Shown piece by piece: positions 24,397 to 32,511 of a stretch of 64,000 bases of DNA. The stretch lies in NCBI RefSeq assembly GCF_018614195.1, contig NZ_JAGGOT010000029.1:124001-188000 (forward strand). The letters run 5' to 3'. The notes under the pieces are model-generated. The model saw only the letters and a program-made list of their open reading frames with translations, ran no database searches and was not told the origin of the DNA. A program made the translations under genes and the position numbers. This stretch comes from Streptomyces sp. ISL-43 (GTDB lineage Bacteria; Actinomycetota; Actinomycetes; Streptomycetales; Streptomycetaceae). Numbering within the stretch: position 1 is the first letter of the stretch; each line of letters opens with the position of its first letter.

Positions 24397-25248
24397 CTAC
24401 CAGATGGAGGCGACCCACTCGGGGTGGTCGATGAACGGGTTGCGGTTGTGCTGGTAGGTGTCGTATATGACCTGGTTGCGGCGCTGCTCGAAGGCGTCCG
24501 GCGGGTCCATCTGGCTCCACTGCTTCAGCAGGCTGATCCGGCCGAAGAGGGGGGCGCTGCCGTTGTTGACCTTGTCGTTCATCTCCAGGTCCGCGAAACC
24601 GTCGCCGCCGTCGTAGCGCACGGCCATGTAGAGCAGCATCCGTGCCACGTCGCCCTTGACCGCGTTCCGCGGCTCGAAGGAGTCGGCGTCGGTGTAGCTG
24701 CCCTGGGCCTCCGAGACCGGGCTGCCGCCCATGTCGAAGTCCTTGTTGCCACGGGTGCTGTTGACCGTGACGTCCTCGGGACGCAGGTGGTGCAGGTCGG
24801 TGCCCGGGCCGGTCGCGGTGCCGAAGTCGCCGTGGCTCTTGGCCCAGACGTGCTCGCGGTTCCAGTCGTTGACCCCGCCGCCGTTGGTGGACTTGGACTG
24901 GGAGCGGCCCGAGTAGACCAGGATGACGTTGTTGGGGTTCGCCGGGTCCTGGTCCGTGACCTTCAGCGCGTTCCACACGCCGTCGTACGTCACCTTGGAC
25001 TGGGTCTTGATGATGTCGTGCAGTGCCGTCTTGAGCGCGGCGCCGGTCTTGCCCTCGGCGGCGGCGTAATAGGTGTCCACGGCGGAGGCCGAGGCGGAGG
25101 CCGAGGACAGGGTAGAGGCCTCGACCGGGGCCGAAGGCGCGGCGGGGCCGGCCTCCGTCCGCTGGCCGGCCGTGGCGGACGCCGGAAGCAGCAGCAGTGA
25201 CGCCGCCGCGAGGCCGGTCGCCCAGGGAGTCAGGCGCGAGATTCTCAT
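24397..25248 (-). CDS. Secreted endonuclease I (EndA/NucM family)
   Basis: 283 aa. Signal peptide to about residue 28 (TGLAAASLLLLPASATAG), a Ser/Ala stretch, then the His-Me-finger endonuclease: YDGVWNAL, ILVYSGRS, NREHVWAKSHGD with the metal/catalytic histidine, TDLHHLRPEDVTVNSTRGN, and the tail NPFIDHPEWVASIW. Such enzymes degrade DNA outside the cell for nutrient recycling. ATG 25248 is used; an adjacent GTG at 25251 is possible. It converges on the GNAT relic and GH20 gene. Confidence 0.92.
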   Translation of the reverse strand: MRISRLTPWATGLAAASLLLLPASATAGQRTEAGPAAPSAPVEASTLSSASASASAVDTYYAAAEGKTGAALKTALHDIIKTQSKVTYDGVWNALKVTDQDPANPNNVILVYSGRSQSKSTNGGGVNDWNREHVWAKSHGDFGTATGPGTDLHHLRPEDVTVNSTRGNKDFDMGGSPVSEAQGSYTDADSFEPRNAVKGDVARMLLYMAVRYDGGDGFADLEMNDKVNNGSAPLFGRISLLKQWSQMDPPDAFEQRRNQVIYDTYQHNRNPFIDHPEWVASIW

Positions 25249-25542
25249 CACGTGGGGGTACCTCTCCACACGCACCGCTCCCGCCCGGGGAATTGGCGGG
25301 ATATCAGGTGGCAGAGCGAGGCTCATATTGTCATGTGCCCTACAGGTGAAAACCACGTGTCGGGAGCCCGTACTTTCGCCGCCGCGGTGCGGGTGAGAGG
25401 AGCGCCGCGGGAGGCGGGCGCCGAGGCCCCGGCGAAGAGGGGTCCGGACGGGCGGGATTGGCGCGAGGCCCTCTTGGCAGGGCCCGCCGATGCGTGCACG
25501 GTTGCGGGGGCCACACCGTGAACGCCCTACCAGGAGCAGCCC

Positions 25543-26109
25543 ATGGCAGTGAAGATCCTCATCGTGACCGGCGACGCGGCGGAGTCGCTGGAGGTCCTCT
25601 ACCCCTACCAGCGCCTCCGCGAGGAGGGGTACGAGGTCCACATCGCGGCCCCGGCGGTGAAGAAGCTGCGGTTCGTCGTACACGACTTCGAGGACGGCTT
25701 CGACACCTACACCGAGAAGCCCGGCTACACCTGGCCCGCCGACATCGCCTTCGCCGACGTCGACCCGGGGGAGTACGCGGCCCTCGTCGTACCCGGCGGC
25801 CGCGCCCCCGAGTACCTGCGCAACGACCCCGACGTGCGGCGGATCCTGTCCGCATTCGCCGGCTCCGACAAGCCGATCGCGCAGATCTGCCACGGCCCCC
25901 TGATCGCCGCTGCGGCGGGCGCGCTGGACGGCCGCCGGGTCACGGCCTATCCGGCCCTGGAGCTGGACATGAAGGCGGCCGGCGCCGACTTCGAGGACTC
26001 GGAGGCCGTGGTCGACGGCACGCTGGTGTCGGCCCGCGCGTGGCCCGACCACTCGGCCTGGATGCGGGAGTTCCTGACCGTACTGCGCGGGAAGGCGCCG
26101 CTGGCGTAG
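25543..26109 (+). CDS. DJ-1/PfpI family protein
   Basis: 188 aa, cytoplasmic. Class I glutamine amidotransferase-like fold with the nucleophile elbow QICHGPL (C116, H117), E15 near the N-terminus, and VVPGGRAPEYLR. Members act as glyoxalases, deglycases or chaperone-like stress proteins; isonitrile hydratases and proteases also share the fold. The upstream 290 bases to the divergent nuclease contain AT-rich promoter-like sequence near 25300-25340. AGGAG precedes the ATG. Followed by a GC-rich hairpin at 26112-26134. Confidence 0.9.
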   Translation: MAVKILIVTGDAAESLEVLYPYQRLREEGYEVHIAAPAVKKLRFVVHDFEDGFDTYTEKPGYTWPADIAFADVDPGEYAALVVPGGRAPEYLRNDPDVRRILSAFAGSDKPIAQICHGPLIAAAAGALDGRRVTAYPALELDMKAAGADFEDSEAVVDGTLVSARAWPDHSAWMREFLTVLRGKAPLA

Positions 26110-26111
26110 CC

Positions 26112-26134
26112 CCCCGCCGGGCCCGCGCGCGGGG
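26112..26134 (+). terminator. GC-rich hairpin after the DJ-1 gene
   Basis: CCCCGC (26112-26117) and GCGGGG (26129-26134) form a short stem around an 11-base loop directly after the stop codon. No T-run follows, which is usual for Streptomyces terminators, so the call is tentative. Confidence 0.35.
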
Positions 26135-26321
26135 CGGTGGAGCCTGTCCTTGGCCGGTGCCTCCGCCCCGCGCGCCATGAGGGCCCGCGCGGGCGGAAGG
26201 GAGGGGGAGCCTCCCCATTCCCTTGTGAAGCATCCGGACCGGGGACTGCCGGGAAGCGATCGGTGTGCTGAGGTGGCTGGGTCAACAGATGTTGTTCTCA
26301 AGCCAGTTGAGAGGGCCGATC

Positions 26322-27269
26322 ATGACTGGAAGCTTGGACCGGCGCGGATTCATAGGTGCCGCGGCGGCCCTCGGGGGCGTCGCGCTCGTCGGAGCGGGGG
26401 CGGCTCCCGCGCAAGCCCTGACCGCCCGGCCGCCCCGGCCCGAAACGATCGCCACCCCGGCGGGCTTCCAGCCCGAGGGGATCGCCGTCTCCGCACGCGG
26501 TACGGCGTACACGGGCTCGCTGATCGACGGCTCGATCTACCGCTTCGACCTCGCCACGGGCGCCGGTCGGATCATCACCCGGGGCGAGGGCCCGGCCTCG
26601 GTGGGCCTCAAGCTCGACACGCACGGCAGGCTGCTCGTCGCGGGCGGCGCCAGCGGGCAGATCCGCGTCGTCGACGCCGCTGACGGGCGGGTTCTGGCCA
26701 CCCACCAGGCCGCCACCGGGACGGCCTTCGTCAACGACCTGACCGTCGGCCGCGGAGGCTCCTGGTTCACCGACTCCTTCAACGACGTCGTGTACTTCCT
26801 GCCCGACGGCGGCCGGGAGCGGCCGCGCACGGTGGCCCTCGGCGGCGAGTGGACCCCGACCCCGCCCGGCGGCGAGTACTGGGGCGCCAACGGGATCGCG
26901 CGGACCCCGGACGGCCGGGCGCTGCTGCTCGTGCACGACCTGGCGGCGGCGCTGTTCCGCGTGGACCCGGGCACCGGGGCCGCCACCCGCACGGAGCTCG
27001 ACGGCGGGGCGGTCAGCTACGGCGACGGGCTCGTCGTCCACGGGCGCACGCTGTACGTCGTACGCAACTGGATCCATGCGGTGGACGTGTTCACCCTGAG
27101 CGCGGACGGCCGGCGGGGCCGCTTCGTGAAGCAGATCACCGACCCGCGCTTCCACACGCCGACCACGGCCGCCGTCCACGGCGACCGGCTCTACGTGGTC
27201 AACGCGGCCTTCGACGCGGACTGGTCGGACCCGGCCACCGCCTCCAAGGTCGTCAGCTGCCCGTCGTGA
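26322..27269 (+). CDS. Tat-exported SMP-30/NHL-like beta-propeller protein
   Basis: 315 aa. Twin-arginine signal LDRRGFIG with a following hydrophobic stretch to about residue 33. The mature part has propeller blades: FQPEGIAVSARGTAYTGSL, VGLKLDTHGRLLVAGGASG, FVNDLTVGRGGSWFTDS, WGANGIARTPDGRALLLVHD, YGDGLVVHGRTLYVV. This is the gluconolactonase/strictosidine-synthase-like group; some are lactonases, others of unknown use. Homologues in Streptomyces are sometimes misnamed superoxide dismutase. ATG 26322 follows GAGAGGG. Its 3' end overlaps the convergent solute-binding gene by 17 bases. Confidence 0.85.
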   Translation: MTGSLDRRGFIGAAAALGGVALVGAGAAPAQALTARPPRPETIATPAGFQPEGIAVSARGTAYTGSLIDGSIYRFDLATGAGRIITRGEGPASVGLKLDTHGRLLVAGGASGQIRVVDAADGRVLATHQAATGTAFVNDLTVGRGGSWFTDSFNDVVYFLPDGGRERPRTVALGGEWTPTPPGGEYWGANGIARTPDGRALLLVHDLAAALFRVDPGTGAATRTELDGGAVSYGDGLVVHGRTLYVVRNWIHAVDVFTLSADGRRGRFVKQITDPRFHTPTTAAVHGDRLYVVNAAFDADWSDPATASKVVSCPS

Positions 27270-28065
27270 GGCCTGGGGCCGGCTCGTACTTGTAGTCCGC
27301 GCCGAAGTTCTTCTTCACGGCCGCCTCCCAGGAGCCGTCGGCGACCATCTTGCGGATCGCCTCGTTGACCTTGCGCTGGAGCTCGGTGTTGCCCTTCTTC
27401 ATGCCGATCCCGTAGTTCTCGCTGCTCAGGCTCAGCCCGACCAGCCGGAACTTGCCCTCGTTGCCCTTGCGCGCCGTGTACCCGGCCAGGATGGAGTTGT
27501 CCGTGGTCATGGCGTCGACCAGGTTGTCCTTGAGGGCGACGATGCACTCGGAGTAGCCGCCGAGCTCCAGGAGGCTCGCCTTGGGGGCCAGGTTCTTCTT
27601 GATGTTCTCCGCCGAGGTGGAGCCGGTCACCGAGCACAGCCTCTTGCTGTTGAGGTCCTCGGCCCTGTTGATGGTGAGGTCGTCGGCGCGGACCATCAGA
27701 TCCTGGTGCGCGAGGAAGTACGGGCCGGCGAAGTCGACCTTCTCCTTGCGCTTGTCGTTGATCGAATAGCTGGCCGCGACGAACTGGACCTCGTTGTACT
27801 GGATCAGCAGCTCGCGGTCGTTGCTGTAGACCTGCTTGAAGGTGATGCGGTCCGGCTTGTAGCCGAGCTCCTTCGCCACGTATGTCGCCACGTCCACGTC
27901 GAAACCGGTGAAGGTGCCGTCGGGCTCGCGCATGCCGACGCCGGGCTGGTCGAACTTGATGCCGATGGCGAGGTTTCCCTTGGGCCCGTCGTCACCGACG
28001 CACCCGGATGCGGTCAGGGCGAGACCGATCACTGCGGCGACCGCAGCGGTCTTGGGAACCTTCAT
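27253..28065 (-). CDS. Amino-acid (glutamate-type) ABC transporter solute-binding lipoprotein, orphan
   Basis: 270 aa. Lipoprotein signal with lipobox ASGC (C22). Periplasmic-binding family 3 signatures: LAIGIKFDQPGVGM, FTGFDVDVATYVAKELGY, VQFVAASYSINDKRKEKVDFAGPYFLA, NYGIGMKKGNTELQRKVNEAI. This matches actinobacterial GluB-type glutamate/glutamine receptors. No permease or ATPase gene is adjacent, so it either serves a transporter encoded elsewhere or acts as a sensor. ATG 28065 follows GGAAAG. Convergent with, and overlapping, the beta-propeller gene. Confidence 0.9.
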   Translation of the reverse strand: MKVPKTAAVAAVIGLALTASGCVGDDGPKGNLAIGIKFDQPGVGMREPDGTFTGFDVDVATYVAKELGYKPDRITFKQVYSNDRELLIQYNEVQFVAASYSINDKRKEKVDFAGPYFLAHQDLMVRADDLTINRAEDLNSKRLCSVTGSTSAENIKKNLAPKASLLELGGYSECIVALKDNLVDAMTTDNSILAGYTARKGNEGKFRLVGLSLSSENYGIGMKKGNTELQRKVNEAIRKMVADGSWEAAVKKNFGADYKYEPAPGLTTGS

Positions 28066-28325
28066 GGAGCACTCTTTCCTCGGGTACGCGGGAACCGCGG
28101 GGGCGGCTGGACGCGTATATGAGGAAGCTAGGAAACCGCCGGGTACGGTGTCACGGGATCTGAGCAAATCTTGAGGGTCACGATCCGGACCGGCCGCAGA
28201 TCCTGCGGTGGATCATGGTCCGTACGGGACAGGGGCCGGTTGCCTGGCCGACCCCTACGACCGCCGACGGCCTCGCCCGCCATCGGCGGCCGTGACGGGG
28301 GCGCCTCGGTACGATCACCGAAGGC

Positions 28326-28398
28326 AGGGCCGTAGCGCGGAGGTCGTCGCGCCGACGGAGCAGGCTGGAGGACGTCGGTTCGAATCCGACCGGCCTTG
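28326..28398 (+). pseudogene. Degenerate tRNA-Ala-like sequence
   Basis: A complete but damaged cloverleaf can be laid out. Acceptor: AGGGCCG (28326-28332) with CGGCCTT (28391-28397), seven pairs including one G-T. T arm: GTCGG-TTCGAAT-CCGAC (28374-28390), perfect and with the consensus loop. Variable loop AGGAC. Anticodon arm: CCGAC-GGAGCAG-GCTGG (28352-28368), four of five pairs; the anticodon by position is AGC (Ala), but U33 is replaced by G. D stem has three of four pairs and lacks A14 and A21. The GCTGGAGG-C-TCGGTTCGAATCC style resembles actinobacterial tRNA-Ala. Most likely a decayed tRNA gene or tRNA-derived relic. No CCA is encoded. Confidence 0.55.
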
Positions 28399-28441
28399 CC
28401 GGCCCGGTGTGCGTCTCCCGCGCCCGGAGGGGAACCGGGGG

Positions 28442-28797
28442 AGTGCCGCTCGTCCAGGCGGCCCTGTTCCCCGGTGCGCCGCCGGCCGACGGTCCGCCGG
28501 GCCCGGCCGCGCCGAAGCCCGTACGGGTGCGGTGCGGGGGCCAGTGGCACGAGGTCCGCTCACGGGGCGGCGTACTGGACGTCCCAGGTGATCCGGCTCT
28601 ACCGGGGCGGCGATCTGGGTTTTCTCAAGCGCCGGTTGGACGAGGAACACCCGGGCCTCGGGGCCTTCGGCCGGGACACGTGGATGGACCGACGGGCGGG
28701 GTGGCCCCGTCCGCTTCCGGCGGACTGGCCGGGAACGTACGGTCGTTCGGTGACGGCGGACGGACCCGTGACAGCATGGGAGGGCAACGCACGCTAA
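28442..28797 (+). pseudogene. Possible frameshifted remnant of an unidentified gene
   Basis: The 750-base stretch 28066-28813 has no intact gene. Besides the tRNA-like sequence it holds two frames that look protein-like: from GTG 28442, PLVQAALFPGAPPADG...KPVRVRCGGQWHEVRSRGG to about 28585, then in another frame VIRLYRGGDLGFLKRRLDEE...GLGAFGRDTWMD to a TAA at 28795-28797. Third-position GC is high in each part. They may be pieces of one decayed gene or two unrelated ones; I do not recognise the product. The rest of the gap shows nothing definite. Confidence 0.25.
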
Positions 28798-28813
28798 GTG
28801 GAGGGGGAGTTCG

Positions 28814-29350
28814 GTGAGCGGAGTACGCAAGGGCCTGGCCAAGGTGGAGATCGCGCTGCGGTGGGATCCCAGCCCGGCCGGTGCGCCCGTCCACGACCTC
28901 GACATACTCGCCGGGGTCTACGGCGCCGCCGACCCGTACGGGGAGCCCGTGCACCTCGTGCACTTCGGCAGGCGTTCCCCCGACGGCACGATCACGCTGG
29001 ACCGGGACAGCCGGACCGGGCAGGGACTCGGCTTCGACGAGGTGATGACCCTCGAACTGAACCGGATGTCGGCCGAGTTGACCCGCGTCGTGATCGGGAT
29101 CGTTATCCAGCGGGCGGGCGGCGACCAGGTGCTGACCTTCGCCGACGTCGCGGGGACCGGTTTGCGCATCCGCGAGGGCTACACCGATCTCGCCATGGAG
29201 GACTTCGCGGCATTGGGGGGCGCGGCCGCGGCCACGGTCGCGGAGTTCACCCGGGACGCCTCGGGCGCCTGGTCGCTGGACCCTGCCGTACGGGGCTTCG
29301 ACGCGGACCCGGAGGAGTTCGCCCGGGTCATGGGCGCCGCCCGGATCTGA
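28814..29350 (+). CDS. TerD family protein
   Basis: 178 aa, GTG start behind GGAGGGGGAG. TerD/calcium-binding stress-protein fold: VEIALRWDPSPAGAPVHDLDI, VHFGRRSPDGTITLDRDSRT, FDEVMTLELNRMSAELTRVV, FADVAGTGLRIREGYTDL. TerD proteins bind Ca2+ through clustered aspartates and are linked to tellurite resistance, phage defence and stress. This one stands alone, without terA/C/E or the ATP-grasp genes. It is separated from the next, convergent gene by 163 bases with no clear feature. Confidence 0.9.
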   Translation: MSGVRKGLAKVEIALRWDPSPAGAPVHDLDILAGVYGAADPYGEPVHLVHFGRRSPDGTITLDRDSRTGQGLGFDEVMTLELNRMSAELTRVVIGIVIQRAGGDQVLTFADVAGTGLRIREGYTDLAMEDFAALGGAAAATVAEFTRDASGAWSLDPAVRGFDADPEEFARVMGAARI

Positions 29351-29513
29351 CCGCCGTACGGGGGCGGTCCGGCCGGTCACCGCGCGGACCGGGCGGCGGG
29401 CACTCCGCGGGGGAGTGTCCGCCGGCCGGTCCGGGTGGTGTGCGCTGCCACCGTCCCCACGAGGCAGCGCGGGCAGGCAGCCGTCCGGTCATCGGGGACG
29501 GCGGCCCGCCGGT

Positions 29514-30218
29514 TCAGGGGGCCCGGACCGCTTCCGGCGCGGGCTGCGGGACGGACTCCGGGCCGGGCCCGGGCTCCGGAGCCGGTTGCGGGCGGGGCTG
29601 CGGGGCGGACTGCGCGGTCATGCCCAGCGCGGGCAGCAGACACGCGTCGACGAACCGTACGAGGTACTCGGCGTCGGCGTCGCGCCCCTCCAGGACCGGC
29701 CGGATGCGCAGTACGCCCATCAGCTGGGCCGGCAGGAACTCCACGGCCGGGTGCCCGGCGGCGAGCTCGCCCCGCGCCACGGCCCGCTCGACGATCGCGT
29801 CGAACGCCGTCAGCTCCGGCTCCACCAGCGCTTCGCGCAGCGCCGCCTTCAGCTTCTCGTCGCTCAACACCGCGATCCCGAGTGCCTGCATGAGCCGGGT
29901 GTCGCGCCCCGAGGTGCAGGCCGCGATCCGGGCGGCCGCGCGCAGGTCGCCCACCAGTGTCCCGGTGTCCACCGCCGCGAGCGTTCCCCGCCGGTCGGCG
30001 CGCAGGGCGGCGGCGACGAGCTGGGGTTTGGTCTTCCACTGCCGGTAGAGCGTGGACTTGCCGCAGCTGGCCCGCGCGGCGATGGCTTCCATGGTCAGCG
30101 CCTCGTAGCCGTCCTCGCGCAGCTGCTCCAGGACGGCGTCGTACAGCTGCCGTTCCCGCTCCGGTGTGATCTTGGAGCGGCGCGCGGGGGCCGGGACGAC
30201 CGGCGTCGGCGACGTCAT
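29514..30218 (-). CDS. TetR/AcrR family regulator
   Basis: 234 aa. Helix-turn-helix at about 18-65: ERERQLYDAVLEQLREDGYE, MEAIAARASCGKSTLYRQWK, KPQLVAAAL. The ligand domain is the TetR_C_11-like type with ALGIAVLSDEKLKAALREAL. The last 30 residues are Pro/Gln/Glu-rich repeats (PQPRPQPAPEPGPGPE). It is divergent from the PAP2-DMT gene pair; the intervening 228 bases carry five 16-bp repeats with GTATCGATAC cores that are the obvious candidate operators. Confidence 0.9.
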   Translation of the reverse strand: MTSPTPVVPAPARRSKITPERERQLYDAVLEQLREDGYEALTMEAIAARASCGKSTLYRQWKTKPQLVAAALRADRRGTLAAVDTGTLVGDLRAAARIAACTSGRDTRLMQALGIAVLSDEKLKAALREALVEPELTAFDAIVERAVARGELAAGHPAVEFLPAQLMGVLRIRPVLEGRDADAEYLVRFVDACLLPALGMTAQSAPQPRPQPAPEPGPGPESVPQPAPEAVRAP

Positions 30219-30344
30219 GGGGCGGCTCTCCTCGGTGGCGCTTCAGGTTCTCTGGGGCCTCGGTGCCGGATCCGACGGTATCTGGCCGGGTCCAGTCGCG
30301 TCTGGCCGGATCCCGTTCCAGCGAAAGTCTACGGGAACGCGAGC

Positions 30345-30424
30345 GTATCGGTACACGCTCGTATCGGTACACAGTCGTATCGATACGCGAATGTATCGAT
30401 ACACTGGCGTGTCGATGTGCCCGT
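30345..30424. promoter_or_regulatory. Array of five 16-bp repeats (GTATCGRTAC core), candidate TetR operator array
   Basis: Five consecutive 16-base units without gaps: 30345-30360 GTATCGGTACACGCTC, 30361-30376 GTATCGGTACACAGTC, 30377-30392 GTATCGATACGCGAAT, 30393-30408 GTATCGATACACTGGC, 30409-30424 GTGTCGATGTGCCCGT (degenerate). Units 3 and 4 have the perfect palindrome GTATCGATAC; units 1 and 2 differ by one base. The array ends 22 bases before the ATG of the PAP2 gene and lies 127 bases from the TetR start, and is distinctly less GC-rich than its surroundings. Confidence 0.75.
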
Positions 30425-30446
30425 GTACAGGAAGCGAGACCGGGGG

Positions 30447-31382
30447 ATGACCTCCCACACCACACCTGCCGAGGCCGGCGCGGGGCCGCGTACGCCGGGA
30501 TCGCCGAGCGCGCAGAGCGAGGAGAGTGCGCCGAGTGCGCCGGGCGCGCCGACGGATTACGCCGCGGATGCGGCCGGGCCGCGCCGCCGGGAGCGGCGCC
30601 GCCGCCTCTTGCGCGAGCTGCTGCTCGTCGCGGGTCTCTTCGCCGTGTACAAGGCCGGCCGGCTGCTCTCCACCGGCCGCACCGACGAGGCCTTCCGCAA
30701 CGCCGGCCGCATCTGGGACGCCGAGCGCGCGCTGCGCCTGCCCGGCGAAGGCCTGGTCCAGCGCCTGTTCCTGGACGGCCCCGGGGACACCCTCGTGCAC
30801 GCCGCGAACACGTACTACGCGGCCGTGCACTTCCCCGCCACGGTGCTCTTCCTCGGCTGGCTCTACGTACGCCGCCCCGCGCACTACCTCTGGACCCGCC
30901 GCGTCCTCGCCGTCCTCACCGGCGCGGCCCTCGCCCTGCACCTGAGCTTCCCCCTCGCACCCCCGCGGATGCTGGCCGCCACCCACCTGATCGACACCGG
31001 CCAGGTCTACGGCCCCACCGTCTACCGAGCCGCGCCCGCCGCCGACACCATGGCCAACCAGTTCGCCGCGATGCCCTCCCTGCACGTCGGCTGGGCGCTG
31101 ATGCTGGCCCTCGGCATGATCGCCGCCACGTCCTCCCGGTGGCGCGCCCTGTGGCTGCTGCACCCGCTCCTGACCCTGCTGGTCGTCGTCGGCACCGCCA
31201 ACCACTACTGGCTCGACGCCATCGTCGCGACCCTGCTGCTGGGGGCCGCCCTGCTGCTCGTCCCGCGCCCGGCCACCCGCTCCCTCGTCGCCCTGCGCAG
31301 CGTGCCGGGTCCGCGCCCGGCCGTACCCGCCGGACCCGCGCCGGCCGTGGGCACCGTCGGAACCGTAGGAGCGGCGCGGTGA
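30447..31382 (+). CDS. PAP2-family phosphatase/inositolphosphotransferase-like membrane protein
   Basis: 311 aa. A 60-residue hydrophilic N-terminus (Ser/Pro/Arg), then about six transmembrane helices. The PAP2/Aur1-type active-site motifs are FPLAPPRML, MPSLHVGWAL and NHYWLDAIVATLLLG, with the two histidines expected for phosphotransfer. Members dephosphorylate lipid phosphates or transfer phosphoinositol between lipids. The start is ATG 30447 directly after the 16-bp repeat array. Its stop overlaps the next gene's GTG (GTGA), so both are co-translated and presumably repressed by the divergent TetR protein. Confidence 0.88.
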   Translation: MTSHTTPAEAGAGPRTPGSPSAQSEESAPSAPGAPTDYAADAAGPRRRERRRRLLRELLLVAGLFAVYKAGRLLSTGRTDEAFRNAGRIWDAERALRLPGEGLVQRLFLDGPGDTLVHAANTYYAAVHFPATVLFLGWLYVRRPAHYLWTRRVLAVLTGAALALHLSFPLAPPRMLAATHLIDTGQVYGPTVYRAAPAADTMANQFAAMPSLHVGWALMLALGMIAATSSRWRALWLLHPLLTLLVVVGTANHYWLDAIVATLLLGAALLLVPRPATRSLVALRSVPGPRPAVPAGPAPAVGTVGTVGAAR

Positions 31383-32374
31383 ACGCCACACTCGTCGCCG
31401 TCCTGCTCTGCCTCGCCTCGGCCGTCACGTACGCGGCCGCGGCCGTCGCGCAGGAACGCCTCGCCCGCCGCGCGGTCGCCCGCAGCGCCGCCGCGCTGCT
31501 CGGCAACGGCGGCTGGTGGTGGTCGGCCGGGCTGAACGCCGCGGCCGCGCTCCTGCACGCCGCCGCCCTGCGGTACGGGCCGCTCACCCTGGTCCAGCCG
31601 CTCGGGGCGCTCACCCTCGTCGCCGCCGTACCGCTGGGCGCGCGCGGCGCCGGGCGCCGGGTCGCGGGCACCGAGTGGCGCGGAACCCTGGCCACCGTCG
31701 CCGGCCTCGGACTGCTCCTGCTGCCCGCCTCCGGCCCGGCCCCCGACGACACCCTCACCCTGGCCGAGGCCCTCGCCGTCTCCGGCGCGACGGCCGCGGT
31801 GATCCTGCTGTTGACCGTGCGGAGGGACACGAGCTCGGGGCTGCGCCACGCGACGGCCTCCGGGCTGGCCTCCGCGGCCGCCTCCGCCCTGACCCAGACC
31901 GTCGCCGTGGCGGGCGGCCGCGGCGGGGCGCTGCTCAGCTTCCGGGTCGTTTCCGTGGGCCTGCTCGTCGTGGTCTTCGCGGTCGGCGGGATGCTCCTGT
32001 CCCAGCGGGCCTACAGGGGCGGCCTCGGAGCCCCGCTCGCGGTGGTCAACCTCGCCAATCCGCTGGCCGCCGCCGCGATCGGCATGGTGCTGCTCGGCGA
32101 ACGCCTCCAGGGCGGGGTGGTCGGGGTCCTGCTGGCGGCGGCGGGCGCGGTCGCGGCGGCGCGCGGCGTGTTGCTTCTCACGCGGACACCGGCGCAGCCG
32201 GCGGCCGCCCCGCTACCGGCCCCGTCTCCGGCCCCGTCTCCGACCTCGGCCCCGGTCACGTCCTCGTCCCCTGCCCCGCCCTCGTCCCCGTCGTCCTCCC
32301 TGCCCTCGTCCCCGTCCCCCGCCGCTTCCCCCGCCGTTTCCCCGGCCGCGCCGATGGCCGGCGCGGCGGCGTGA
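31379..32374 (+). CDS. DMT-type (EamA-like) membrane transporter
   Basis: 331 aa, GTG start overlapping the previous stop. Nine or ten hydrophobic helices: LVAVLLCLASAVTYAAAAVA, LRYGPLTLVQPLGALTLVAA, GLGLLLLPASG, AVSGATAAVILLL, VGLLVVVFAVGGMLLSQRA, LAVVNLANPLAAAAIGMVLLGE. The C-terminal 60 residues are a Pro/Ser/Ala tail. Actinobacterial DMT proteins of this type are mostly uncharacterised. Coupled to the PAP2 gene, suggesting a shared lipid or envelope-related role. Confidence 0.82.
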   Translation: MNATLVAVLLCLASAVTYAAAAVAQERLARRAVARSAAALLGNGGWWWSAGLNAAAALLHAAALRYGPLTLVQPLGALTLVAAVPLGARGAGRRVAGTEWRGTLATVAGLGLLLLPASGPAPDDTLTLAEALAVSGATAAVILLLTVRRDTSSGLRHATASGLASAAASALTQTVAVAGGRGGALLSFRVVSVGLLVVVFAVGGMLLSQRAYRGGLGAPLAVVNLANPLAAAAIGMVLLGERLQGGVVGVLLAAAGAVAAARGVLLLTRTPAQPAAAPLPAPSPAPSPTSAPVTSSSPAPPSSPSSSLPSSPSPAASPAVSPAAPMAGAAA

Positions 32375-32511
32375 TCCGTACGGTTGCCGACCGCGCGGGC
32401 AGGGCAGAGAACCGATTCACCCGGTCGCGCGTCCTCCTCCATGAGACGGACGCGAAGACGCGCGCACGAGGCGCGCCGGCTGAACGCGCCACAGAAGCGG
32501 AGTGAACGGGC

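Noticed and set aside
28315..28905. Reverse frame ending RSDSNRRPPACSVGATTSALRP
   Set aside because: The DSNRRPPAC phrase is what antisense translation of a tRNA T arm and anticodon arm gives; it is used here as evidence for the tRNA-like sequence, not as a gene.
30243..31391. Reverse frame with Y-R-Y and V-Y-R repeats across the 16-bp repeat array
   Set aside because: The protein repeat merely reflects the DNA repeat in an open antisense frame; the PAP2 gene occupies the other strand.
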